NCBI GenBank assembly: GCA_938036345.1 | Contig: CALHPJ010000011.1 | Location: 1 to 64,000 of the forward strand | Length of the DNA: 64,000 nt | Direction of reading: 5' to 3' | From: an uncultured Thermofilaceae archaeon | Lineage (GTDB): Archaea > Thermoproteota > Thermoprotei > Thermofilales > Thermofilaceae | Shown: piece after piece, positions 8,458 through 15,920 of the stretch | How positions within the stretch are numbered: position 1 is the first letter of the stretch | How the letters are laid out: each line of letters begins with the position of its first letter | Position numbers and translations under genes: made by a program | The notes under the pieces: generated by a model | Database searches by the model: none | Told to the model about the DNA's origin: nothing | Seen by the model: only the letters and a program-made list of their open reading frames with translations

Positions 8458-10368
8458 ATGGAGTTCTTAGCAAGTTCGGTAGTTGACTTGAGAAGGAAGA
8501 TACTCGAATATCTCCCCCCTGAATGCGAAGTAACGCGGATAGAATTTGAAGGGCCAAAAGTGGCCATTTATGCAAAGAACGTCTCGGCATTCATTAAGGA
8601 TGGGGAAAAGCTCGTAAAAGAAATAGTGAAAAACTTGAAAAAGAGGATAATAGTGCGAAGCGAGGAAAGCGTTAGGCAGCAGCCAGAAAGGGCTGAGCAA
8701 TTGATAAGAACGTTAGTGCCCTCTGAGGCAGGTATCCAAAGAATGTTCTTCAATGAAGCTTTAGGGGAAGTTGAGATAGAAGCCGAGAAGCCTGGATACG
8801 TTATAGGTAAGGGCGGTGAAACGAGAAGAGCTATCTTCGAGATAACGGGTTGGTACCCCAAGATACTAAGAACACCTACGCTGCACTCAAACACCATAGT
8901 GGAGGTTCGCGAGCTGCTAAGGGCAAGAAGCGAGGAAAGGGCTAAGTTGTTAAAAGCTACCGGAAACAGGATTTTTAGAGCAAAGCTTTTCGAGAGCGAC
9001 TACGTCAGGATAATTGGCCTAGGCTCTTTCCAAGAGGTTGGCCGAAGTGCGATACTCGTTCAGACCCCGGAAAGCCAAGTACTCCTAGATGCTGGTATTA
9101 AGCCGACGTCTAATGGGGATGAGTACCCCATACTGGAGGTCCCCGAGTTCGATATTGAGAAACTGGATGCCGTTATTATAACCCATTCGCACCTGGACCA
9201 CTGCGGGGCTCTCCCGTACCTTTTCAAGTATGGGTATAGAGGGCCAGTCTACATGACCGAACCCACGCTTTACTTATCTAAGTTGGTACAAGAGGATTAC
9301 CTCAGGGTAGCTGAGCGGGAGGGGCGCCCTCTCCCATACAGCCTTAAGGACGTAGCGATGTCTGTACTACACACCTATACTCTGAGCTACGGCGAAGTGA
9401 CCGATATAGCACCTGATATAAAGCTAACTTTTTACAAATCTGGGCACATACTGGGTGGGGCGGTTGTTCACTTGCACATAGGTGAAGGCCTAGTAAACAT
9501 AGTTTACACCGGCGACTTTAAGTTTGAACACACATTGTTATTCGAGTCGGCGGAAAATAGGTTCCCAAGGCTTGAAGTGCTAATAATGGAAGCAACCTAT
9601 AGTGGAGCCAATGACGTGCTTCCGAGTAGGGATGAGGCCTTTAGGCAGCTCGCGGAGATCGTGAGGGAAACGCTGAATAGGAACGGGAATGTACTAATAC
9701 CTGTTCTAGCGGTTGGCAGAGCCCAGGAGGTGCTGCTAGCTTTAAAATTGGCTACGGAGAGCGGGTTGATACCGCAGGTACCGATTTTCATTGAAGGCAT
9801 GATAGACGATGTGAACGCTATCCATACAGCTTTTCCCGAATACTTAGAGCAAAGAGTTGGCGAGATGATACTCCGCAGGGAAGACCCCTTCGGTGCTCCG
9901 AACGTGCATATTATGAAAGGCGACGAACGAGAAGAAGTGCTAGCCGCAAGGCCCTGCATAATAATTGCAACATCCGGCATGCTGACGGGGGGCCCTGTGA
10001 TGGAGTACCTGAAGCTGCTGGCCGAGGATGAGCGCAGCTCGCTAGTATTCGTCAATTACCAAGTTGAAGGTACTCTTGGGCGGAAGATCATAGAGGGGGT
10101 TAAAAAACTTACATTCACCGACCCCAAAGGAAGAATGGAGTTCAGAGAGTTGAAGATGTCCGTACACAGGGTGGAGGGCTTTTCAGGACACAGTGATAGA
10201 AGGCAGCTACTAGCATATCTCAGGAGGGTTCAACCTCAACCCAGGAAAGTGATTCTGAACCATGGGGAGCGGGGCAAAATACGGGAGTTCGCTAGGTTCG
10301 TAGCTCAAAGGTTAACGGGCGTTGATGTATATGTGCCAGAAAACCTAGAGGGAATCAGAGCTATCTAG
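8458..10368 (+). CDS. fttA: FttA/aCPSF1, KH-MBL-beta-CASP ribonuclease (transcription terminator)
   Basis: Archaeal CPSF73 homologue that cleaves nascent transcripts and terminates transcription. The 636-residue architecture is standard: an N-terminal KH pair (GKGGETRRAIFEITGWYPK at about 120-138), then a metallo-beta-lactamase domain with GSFQEVGRSA and the HxHxDH motif THSHLDHCG near 240. Next come the GDFKFEHTLL Asp and a beta-CASP domain with ATSGMLTGGPV, and finally the FSGHSDRRQLL histidine and the LNHGERG motif near the end. All zinc ligands appear intact. It follows psmB by 14 nt and is probably co-transcribed. Confidence 0.95.
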   Translation: MEFLASSVVDLRRKILEYLPPECEVTRIEFEGPKVAIYAKNVSAFIKDGEKLVKEIVKNLKKRIIVRSEESVRQQPERAEQLIRTLVPSEAGIQRMFFNEALGEVEIEAEKPGYVIGKGGETRRAIFEITGWYPKILRTPTLHSNTIVEVRELLRARSEERAKLLKATGNRIFRAKLFESDYVRIIGLGSFQEVGRSAILVQTPESQVLLDAGIKPTSNGDEYPILEVPEFDIEKLDAVIITHSHLDHCGALPYLFKYGYRGPVYMTEPTLYLSKLVQEDYLRVAEREGRPLPYSLKDVAMSVLHTYTLSYGEVTDIAPDIKLTFYKSGHILGGAVVHLHIGEGLVNIVYTGDFKFEHTLLFESAENRFPRLEVLIMEATYSGANDVLPSRDEAFRQLAEIVRETLNRNGNVLIPVLAVGRAQEVLLALKLATESGLIPQVPIFIEGMIDDVNAIHTAFPEYLEQRVGEMILRREDPFGAPNVHIMKGDEREEVLAARPCIIIATSGMLTGGPVMEYLKLLAEDERSSLVFVNYQVEGTLGRKIIEGVKKLTFTDPKGRMEFRELKMSVHRVEGFSGHSDRRQLLAYLRRVQPQPRKVILNHGERGKIREFARFVAQRLTGVDVYVPENLEGIRAI

Positions 10369-10474
10369 GTTGCGCCAAGTTTCCCTATCCCTGTGGTTTT
10401 CTCACATTTCTTATAGAGTATTCCCATAAAATTGACAGAAAATTTAAATAGTCCTATACGGAGGATTAGCTGAA

Positions 10475-10909
10475 ATGAGCTCAATAGTTGATGAAAAGGA
10501 TCTAAAGATTATGAAGTTGCTTGAAGAAAATGCTCGAACGCCTTTAACTAGGATAGCGGAGAAAATCGGTATGAGTGATGTAGCAATAAGGAAAAGGCTG
10601 AAAAGGCTCGAAGACGACGGGATCATAAAAGCTTATAGATTGAAATTGGATCACACGAAGCTGGGGTACAGGGCTAGGGCAATTATTGGCTTTAACGTAG
10701 AGGCTGGTCGGTTACTGGAGGTAGTCCGAGCACTCTCGGGCAATCCAAACGCAAAGTTCTTAGCGATTACATCGGGCGACCACATGGTAATAGTAGATTA
10801 CTGGGCTAGGGATAATACCGAGCTAGAGAGCTTCGTGAACGAGCTTAAGGAAAAGTATAACGTGAAGGACGTGATGCCTTCATTAGTTTTAGAAATAGTC
10901 AAAGAGTAG
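10475..10909 (+). CDS. Lrp/AsnC family transcriptional regulator
   Basis: A 144-residue feast/famine regulator: N-terminal winged HTH (residues 5-55, IMKLLEENARTPLTRIAEK then MSDVAIRKRLKRLEDDGII) and a C-terminal RAM ligand-binding domain (about 65-140). It has a GGAGG Shine-Dalgarno 10 nt before the ATG and a TATA-like AAATTTAAATAG near 10440. Ligand and targets are not inferable; members usually respond to amino acids. A second Lrp-type regulator lies just downstream on the other strand, and the two converge with 73 nt between them. Confidence 0.9.
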   Translation: MSSIVDEKDLKIMKLLEENARTPLTRIAEKIGMSDVAIRKRLKRLEDDGIIKAYRLKLDHTKLGYRARAIIGFNVEAGRLLEVVRALSGNPNAKFLAITSGDHMVIVDYWARDNTELESFVNELKEKYNVKDVMPSLVLEIVKE

Positions 10910-10982
10910 GCAAAACGCTAAGCGGGCCTAAGGAGAGCAGGATTGTGAATGTAGTCTTTTTCCCCATAATGGTAGCAAGGCG

Positions 10983-11474
10983 CTATAAGTTGTAAGGCCT
11001 AGGGTCGTCGTATACCGTCTTTAGAACAAGCATGGTATGTGTTTGAGTAACATCCGCGTGAGAGGGCATATAGCGGATAAGGAAGTTGGTCAGCTCATCC
11101 CACTCGCGCGCCCATAGTTTAAGAAGGAGGTCATACTCTCCGGTTATTATATGCACTTCCTCTACCCAAGGTAGGCCTCTTCTCGATCGACAATCCTCTA
11201 CAATTTTTTCAGCCAAGGCTTCCTGGCCGGGTTTTACGCCCTTCAGCTCACCTCTTTTAGCCTTCACTAGCACAAAGGCTGTGTATTTATAGCCGAGTTT
11301 CCGAGGATCGAGATCCAGTCTATAGCCTTTAATTACTCCGCTCTCCTCTAGTTTTTCAAGTCTCTCAGATAACGTTGTCCTAGCCACGTTTAACTTCCTG
11401 GCAATCTCCGTAAGTGGTGCGCGAGCATTAACCATAAGCTCCCTCAATAGAGCCTTGTCAAGTTCATCCGACAT
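10983..11474 (-). CDS. Lrp/AsnC family transcriptional regulator
   Basis: With the start at the ATG at 11474 (MSDELDKALLREL) the product has 163 residues. The longer upstream frame runs into the tRNA-Pro gene and is rejected. The winged HTH spans residues 1-55 (PLTEIARKLNVARTTLSERL), followed by the RAM effector domain with an insertion of about 15 residues (GVKPGQEALAEK) between strand and helix. The EVHIITGEYDLLLKLWA segment is the typical dimer or ligand strand. It is convergent with the preceding Lrp gene. No target operator could be recognised. Confidence 0.9.
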   Translation of the reverse strand: MSDELDKALLRELMVNARAPLTEIARKLNVARTTLSERLEKLEESGVIKGYRLDLDPRKLGYKYTAFVLVKAKRGELKGVKPGQEALAEKIVEDCRSRRGLPWVEEVHIITGEYDLLLKLWAREWDELTNFLIRYMPSHADVTQTHTMLVLKTVYDDPRPYNL

Positions 11475-11577
11475 AGCAGGGCTTCTTGGTAAACGTAGCC
11501 TAATAAGTTTTAGACTCCACGCACTGAATCGCTTTTGGTCGGTAAAGCTTATGCAAATGGAATAAATGCGAGTGTAG

Positions 11578-11651
11578 TGGGGCCGCCGGGATTTGAACCC
11601 GGGACCACGTGGGCCCGAGCCACGCATCCTACCAAGCTGGACGACGGCCCC
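11578..11651 (-). tRNA. tRNA-Pro (CGG anticodon)
   Basis: The reverse strand folds as a complete 74-nt tRNA without intron: acceptor GGGGCCG/CGGCCCC, D-stem GTCC/GGAT, anticodon stem CGTGG/CCACG with loop CTCGGGC (anticodon CGG, codon CCG), five-nt variable loop and T-stem CCGGG/CCCGG with loop TTCAAAT. A73 follows; CCA is not encoded. A TATA-like stretch lies about 20-25 nt upstream (near 11668). Confidence 0.95.
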
Positions 11652-11762
11652 CCGGCTTGCATTTTCGATTTACTGACCATACGTAGTCTTACCTGGTGGT
11701 CCAGGGAGGGAGATATTCCCGGGCTTTTAGGTTTTACCGCTCTCAAGCAAAGTAGCAGGTTT

Positions 11763-12362
11763 AGATTTTATGCGTGGTACTTATGCAAGTCCACAAGAGC
11801 CTCCTATGCAGGTAACAGCAGTTTCTTCCACATCAGTAGGGTTTACGAGCTGAAGAGGGGCCGCAGAGCTTCAAAGAGCCATCGCTTAGGAAAGTTCTCG
11901 AGAAACATTCTAAAGCGTGAAAGGAACGGGGCTAGAGGTTACATGCACAAACTAACGACGCACTTAGCAAGGCTTTTAAAGGGTACGTACGTGGTTTGGG
12001 GATCATAAAGGAGAATATTCGGCAAATCCAGGACTCGCAACAGAAGTATCGGGAAAAGCGACTGAGAAATCATAATCTCCTTGATGAGCTATAAGTCTCA
12101 AGTAAAGATCCTCAACTAGCGCAACTCGACTAGAAGGTGCTCCAGATGTGGGAGGTTGAATGCCCTGAAAGGAGCCACCCATAAGTGTAGGTTCTGCGGG
12201 TTGAGGATTGACCGGCAGCTTAACGCGGCCGCAACCTTTATCTTGAAATGGGGGCTTTCTCTAGCTCCGAAGCTCTTCAGAGAGCTCGTGAGGGGTTGGA
12301 AGGGGTTTACCCCGACAGAGGGTAAGGTTCATGAAGACTCGCATGAGCCTGCGGGAGCCTAA
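11763..12362 (+). pseudogene. tnpB pseudogene (three in-frame stops)
   Basis: One reading frame carries recognisable TnpB sequence broken by TAA at 12006, TGA at 12063 and TAG at 12117. Before the first stop come ELKRGRRASKSHRLGKFSR and RNGARGYMHKLTTHLARL. Then follow FGKSRTRNRSIGKSD, LMSYKSQVKI and the zinc ribbon RRCSRCG...HKCRFCG, ending with the RuvC-III motif LRIDRQLNAAATFI. The zinc cysteines and the catalytic Asp region are intact, and the frame is kept throughout, so inactivation looks fairly recent. The N-terminal half (RuvC-I) is not recognisable upstream and may be deleted. TnpB is the RNA-guided nuclease of IS605-family elements; this copy cannot make it. Confidence 0.85.
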
Positions 12363-12379
12363 AACTAGTGAACCCCCGA

Positions 12380-12415
12380 GAGCTACATAATCAAACTACG
12401 TAGCTCAGAACCCTC
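12380..12415 (+). repeat. IS605-type right-end hairpin (copy A)
   Basis: GAGCTAC (12380-12386) pairs with GTAGCTC (12400-12406), followed by AGAACCCTC. The second copy is at 20677-20718. In IS605 elements such right-end hairpins are recognised by TnpA and form the end of the guide RNA. Confidence 0.75.
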
Positions 12416-12437
12416 AGTAAACGTAATTAAGGTATCA

Positions 12438-13247
12438 TTGGGTAACATACGCAGGGAGTGCTTGATTCACGACGTTGAGGATATAGAGGCTAAGGTAACG
12501 AGGATAAAGGAGGAGAAGAAAGTTAAGGATAGCCAGCTTTTCGAGGTCGTCGAGGAAGTATTTGATTTTAAAACGCTCATGGCGCTTTACGCGCTTCTGA
12601 ATAGGGGAGTCATCAGCAGAATGTACGGGGTAGTTGCAACAGGGAAAGAGGCAAGGATTTACTGGGCGCAAACCCCGGAAGGAGAGGATATAGCAGTGAA
12701 AATATTCTTGGTTCAAACTGCTGAATTTAGAAGAAACAGATTAATGTACATTAGAGGAGATCCACGTTTTAGGAAAGTCAAGAAAGGATTTAGAAATATT
12801 ATAGATTTATGGTGTACCAAGGAGTTCATTAATTTGAAAAGGGCTTATAAAGCGGGTGTGAGAGTACCTCGCCCGTACGCGAAGAATTACAATGTTCTAG
12901 TGATGGAGTTTATAGGGGATCCCGAAGAAAGGGGGAAGCCGGCCCCGCTTCTTAAGGAGGCTGACCTGGAGAACCCTGAGGAAGCCTTCAACATCCTCAA
13001 AGGGTTCATTGAGAAACTGTACTTAGATGCAGGGCTGGTGCACGGCGATCTCTCGGAGTACAACGTTATGGTTAGGGGTAATGAGCTTGTACTGATCGAT
13101 TTTGGCTCGGCTGTGGATATTCGCCATCCTTTGGCAGCGGATTTTCTAAGGAGAGATATCTACAACGTGTACAAGTTTTTCCAAAAACTAGGTGTTGAAG
13201 CAGGCTCGCCTGAAGAACTCTATCTCAAGTTGACTTCAACCGCTTAG
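12438..13247 (+). CDS. rio1: RIO1-type serine protein kinase
   Basis: Atypical protein kinase involved in small-subunit ribosome maturation. The 269-residue protein has the RIO1 ATP-binding segment GVVATGKEARIYWA (about 56-69), the invariant Lys in AVKIF, the catalytic HGDLSEYNVMV (about 199) and metal-binding LIDFGSAVD motifs, and the N-terminal VVEEVFDFKTLMALYALLNRG helix typical of RIO1. The start appears to be TTG at 12438. The IS605 remnant ends about 22 nt upstream, so the native promoter may have been replaced or shifted. The gene converges on aIF1A with an 11-nt gap; in many archaea these two genes run in the same direction. Confidence 0.93.
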   Translation: MGNIRRECLIHDVEDIEAKVTRIKEEKKVKDSQLFEVVEEVFDFKTLMALYALLNRGVISRMYGVVATGKEARIYWAQTPEGEDIAVKIFLVQTAEFRRNRLMYIRGDPRFRKVKKGFRNIIDLWCTKEFINLKRAYKAGVRVPRPYAKNYNVLVMEFIGDPEERGKPAPLLKEADLENPEEAFNILKGFIEKLYLDAGLVHGDLSEYNVMVRGNELVLIDFGSAVDIRHPLAADFLRRDIYNVYKFFQKLGVEAGSPEELYLKLTSTA

Positions 13248-13258
13248 GTTGCATTGGC

Positions 13259-13633
13259 CTACTCAGAACCGAGGATTTTCTTTAAATTGCCGAGAAGTCC
13301 CATTTTTTCAAGCTTGTTCAATTCTCCGCTGTCGTACCTGTGTATGATATCCCCCTTCTCATCGCGTTGGAACTCCCAAGGGGCCACCAGGACCACGTCC
13401 CCGACTCTCATCCAGACCCGCTTCTTCATCCTCCCAGGTATTCTGCACAATCTAACACTACCATCTTCGCAGAGAACCTTAGCCCTATCATAGCCTAGAA
13501 ACTGTTGAATTACGCCGAGCATGGTTTCTTTGCCGTCAGGCAGAGGGGTCTCCTCCTTACTCTCCTCAGGAGTCTTTCTTTTAGGCACGGGTTGAGCAGA
13601 TCCCCATGAATAAGTATCTTCCGCTCCTGGCAA
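13259..13633 (-). CDS. Translation initiation factor aIF1A
   Basis: The OB-fold factor that promotes mRNA and initiator-tRNA binding to the small ribosomal subunit. The core begins around residue 32 (PDGKETMLGVIQQFLGYDRA), with the signature LCRIPGRMKKRVWMRVGDVVLV and the C-terminal KGDIIHRYDSGELNKLEKMG. At 124 residues it is a little longer than usual because of a 30-residue charged N-terminal extension (YSWGSAQPVPKRKTPEESKE). The start could instead be internal. It is the last gene of a minus-strand run DUF424 - NMD3 - aIF1A with gaps of 7 and 12 nt. Confidence 0.93.
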   Translation of the reverse strand: MPGAEDTYSWGSAQPVPKRKTPEESKEETPLPDGKETMLGVIQQFLGYDRAKVLCEDGSVRLCRIPGRMKKRVWMRVGDVVLVAPWEFQRDEKGDIIHRYDSGELNKLEKMGLLGNLKKILGSE

Positions 13634-13645
13634 AGTCTCTGGAGG

Positions 13646-14719
13646 CTAAAACAGGGGTACTAGCAGGAGACGGTTGCTAACACGGAATAAAATGGCATGC
13701 GAATTCTCTTTAACCCACGGGTTCCTTCCGGTAAAAAATAATGAATAAACCCTACTATTAACTAGGCTAACTACTTGCACTTCCTCCCTACCTACCGAAG
13801 ATACAAGCACGGCTTCGCCTTCCTCCCTCTTGCAAATTACTCGGCTTTTCTCTATAAGGGACCTAGAAACTGCGAGGTTCTCTTTCTCCATTTTCTCCAA
13901 GGAGAGAGCTTTCACCAATTTGTTGCTTAACCCAATCACGTAGTACTCCTTGCCGTGGTAGCTCATAATATCTCCGACCCTGAACTCTGGGAACATTGCT
14001 CTGTATGTTATCTTGGCTCTTGGCTTACCTCTCGAATCCATTCCTGCATTTTTCCTTGTTTCAAGAATGGTTACTGGGAACTCACGCTCGATACCTTTGA
14101 GCACAGTTTTAGCTGTTGAAAGAGAGGAGAAGAGGAAGTCGATTCCCCCCTTCGATTCTACAACGTCGATTAAGTCGATATGTCCACGTTGGATGGAGCT
14201 GAGGACTTTATCAACAACTCTCTTCAACTCCTTAACTTCATCCAGCGTCAATGATCTCCCTTTAGCACGTACTTGAATTCGCGCTACCTCTTTTTTCGAT
14301 TTAGCGTTGATGCATGCATCACACAGACTCCAACGGACCCTATACGTGAATTCATACCTTTCCTCGTAGTCCTCCAACCCCCTTTCAGTAGAGCCGTAAG
14401 CTACAGCTAAAGCGGAATTACCTGCGATACGCTCGATGCGTAGCTCTCTTACTAGAGCCCCGCTTTCAACATAGTTGTAAAGAGCCGTTTCCAATGCCTG
14501 AGCCAGTGGATCTCCCTCCCTCGGCTGGTTCCACTTACCCTTGACCCTGTACGCTCCACAAAGCCTGCACATAACAACCTCGACTGGGCCAGGTATTTTG
14601 AGAAGGGGGTTAGCCTGCCTATAGCATTCCTCACATAGCCCGTTGATGAAGGTGGTTGCCTGTTTTCCGCAGACAGGACAAACCCTTAGATTCACCCCCC
14701 TATTCATAGTAAGCATCAA
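13646..14719 (-). CDS. nmd3: NMD3 family protein (ribosomal large-subunit adaptor)
   Basis: Archaeal homologue of NMD3, which binds the nascent large ribosomal subunit. The N-terminal 40 residues form the zinc-binding region with CPVCGKQ (about 16) and CEECYRQ (about 33). A second cysteine pair is MCRLCGAY (about 54), with further cysteines in LCDACINAKSK near 135. The rest contains the NMD3 domain with FLFSSLSTAKTVLKGIE, and near residue 240 an RAKITYRAMFPEF segment leading into an OB-like C-terminal part. Its 357 residues suit the archaeal form. The start may be ATG 14719 or the internal ATG at 14707. It is co-directional with aIF1A and DUF424. Confidence 0.88.
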   Translation of the reverse strand: MMLTMNRGVNLRVCPVCGKQATTFINGLCEECYRQANPLLKIPGPVEVVMCRLCGAYRVKGKWNQPREGDPLAQALETALYNYVESGALVRELRIERIAGNSALAVAYGSTERGLEDYEERYEFTYRVRWSLCDACINAKSKKEVARIQVRAKGRSLTLDEVKELKRVVDKVLSSIQRGHIDLIDVVESKGGIDFLFSSLSTAKTVLKGIEREFPVTILETRKNAGMDSRGKPRAKITYRAMFPEFRVGDIMSYHGKEYYVIGLSNKLVKALSLEKMEKENLAVSRSLIEKSRVICKREEGEAVLVSSVGREEVQVVSLVNSRVYSLFFTGRNPWVKENSHAILFRVSNRLLLVPLF

Positions 14720-14726
14720 GCTTTTC

Positions 14727-15044
14727 CTACTTCAGAATCAATTGAATATGAAGCTTTCCTCCTAGCTCAACTGCCGCCTCCGCTGCCACGCTAATCTTTT
14801 CAGCTATCGCTGCCACTACGTGGTTACCAATAGCATTTACGATAGTCGCCTCCTTTAAGTAATCCCAGAGCGCAGAAATAGGTACCCTTTCCCCACCGTA
14901 GAACTCCTCATCGACCTTTACCTCGAAGCCGTTAGCGTACAGCGATAGGCCCAAAAGTTCTTCGTCGCAGACGGCTATGACAACATCTTTGTCACGCCTG
15001 TGAACTTTTACGTAACACCAACCCTCCATTGCGTTAACTAGCAT
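14727..15044 (-). CDS. DUF424 family protein
   Basis: A small archaeal conserved protein of unknown function (105 residues, or 100 if the second ATG at 15029 is used). Visible features are a CYVKVHRRDKDVVIAVCDEELLG N-terminal strand pair, FEVKVDEEFYGG, and a helix-rich EATIVNAIGNHVVAAIAEKI region typical of the family. DUF424 genes commonly sit beside translation or NMD3 genes, as here (7-nt gap to nmd3), suggesting a ribosome- or translation-related role. That role is inferred from context only. Confidence 0.8.
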   Translation of the reverse strand: MLVNAMEGWCYVKVHRRDKDVVIAVCDEELLGLSLYANGFEVKVDEEFYGGERVPISALWDYLKEATIVNAIGNHVVAAIAEKISVAAEAAVELGGKLHIQLILK

Positions 15045-15078
15045 TAACCGCTATATCAAACTTTACATTGTAGTGCGA

Positions 15079-15087
15079 CTTAAATAA
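15079..15087 (+). promoter_or_regulatory. TATA-like box for C/D box sRNA candidate
   Basis: CTTAAATAA is centred 25 nt before the predicted RNA 5' stem at 15108. The AT core is nearly symmetric and may also serve the divergent DUF424 gene. Confidence 0.5.
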
Positions 15088-15107
15088 CCCATCTAAGACT
15101 ATTTCAT

Positions 15108-15168
15108 GCCCCGATGATGACGGCTGGTATAGCTCGATCGAGGATGAGCGACACCAGATTTGAGGGGC
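15108..15168 (+). ncRNA. Candidate C/D box sRNA
   Basis: A 61-nt segment in a 154-bp intergenic region shows the layout of an archaeal C/D box guide RNA. It has a 5-bp terminal stem GCCCC (15108-15112) / GGGGC (15164-15168), a perfect C box ATGATGA at 15114-15120 and a C'-like GAGGATGA around 15140-15147. The D box is TTGA at 15160-15163 instead of CTGA. The stretch before D (GCGACACCAGAT) and before the poorly defined D' are potential guides for 2'-O-methylation of rRNA or tRNA. A TATA-like box sits at the right distance upstream. The degenerate D and D' boxes keep confidence moderate. Confidence 0.55.
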
Positions 15169-15198
15169 GTAAATAGGTCTAGCACGCTCTTTCGTACT

Positions 15199-15918
15199 CT
15201 ATCCTAGCCTTTTTGAACCATATACAACTATGCCTTTTCCAGGCGTAACATCGAACTGGTAAACAGCTGGCTCAGCGGGTCTCCACCTCATTTTTCTAAT
15301 CCATATTGTTCGAACGTTGCGTCCTCCAACGTTCTTAAGACCTAAAACAAACACCCCCGCAGCTAAGAATTCCTCTACGCCGAAGCGGCTTAGCTGGGCA
15401 GTGCCGGTAGGAATTTCCGACGTGACTAGCGCCGTTGTCTTAAGGTCGCGTTCTATGGATACTACAAGGTTCCTAACATATTCGCGCATCTTTACTACGC
15501 TTTCTCCCTCAACAACGAGTGGAGCGATGGGATCTATCACTAATCGGGTTGCATGAATCCGCTTAACTTCATCTCTGAGGCTTCCTACTATAGATTCGAC
15601 TATAGTGTCTACCGACTTGCTTCTAACCCTCTCTATGAAATCGGGGAGTATAGTCATTATGCTTAGCTTGCCCTGCTTTATGAGGGGGTTTAGGTCCCAA
15701 CCGAACGCTAAAGCACCCTCGACAAAACTTTCATAGTCTTCATCCACTAGCAAGTAAACACCGCTCTCTCCTCGAACTGCTCCGTGCAAAATATAATTTA
15801 GAGCGAATAGCGTTTTGCAAGTGCCGGTCTCCCCCGCTACTAGATATGTTCGACCTTTAATGAATCCACCACCAATGAGTGGGTCTAACCCCTCAATACC
15901 AGTTTCCACCAACTCCAT
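15199..15918 (-). CDS. RecA/RAD55-family KaiC-like ATPase
   Basis: A single-domain RecA-fold ATPase of the archaeal RAD55/KaiC-like group (239 residues). The start MELVETGIEGLDPLIGGG is characteristic, with Walker A GETGTCKT at about 31, a LVDEDYESF segment, Walker B-like RLVIDPIAPLV near 127 and TTALVTSEIP near 160. These proteins are cytoplasmic and often regulatory; some act in recombination and others in signalling. The gene follows the hypothetical 243-residue protein with a 2-nt gap, downstream of L10e, so it is probably in the trmJ-L10e transcript. Precise role unknown. Confidence 0.85.
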   Translation of the reverse strand: MELVETGIEGLDPLIGGGFIKGRTYLVAGETGTCKTLFALNYILHGAVRGESGVYLLVDEDYESFVEGALAFGWDLNPLIKQGKLSIMTILPDFIERVRSKSVDTIVESIVGSLRDEVKRIHATRLVIDPIAPLVVEGESVVKMREYVRNLVVSIERDLKTTALVTSEIPTGTAQLSRFGVEEFLAAGVFVLGLKNVGGRNVRTIWIRKMRWRPAEPAVYQFDVTPGKGIVVYGSKRLG

Positions 15919-15920
15919 GG

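Larger units (their letters stand above)
11745..12415 (+). mobile_element. Decayed IS200/IS605-type element, right end preserved
   Basis: The region between tRNA-Pro and rio1 carries a broken tnpB (11763-12362) followed by a 3' module ending in a hairpin and the sequence AGAACCCTC (to 12415). The same hairpin and terminal sequence occur at 20677-20718, defining a shared right end. No tnpA is visible and the left boundary is uncertain. The element stops about 22 nt before the rio1 start codon. Confidence 0.75.

Noticed and set aside
11475-11627. N-terminal extension of the Lrp regulator gene
   Set aside because: The extension is encoded by the tRNA-Pro gene and spacer; the family N-terminus starts at 11474.
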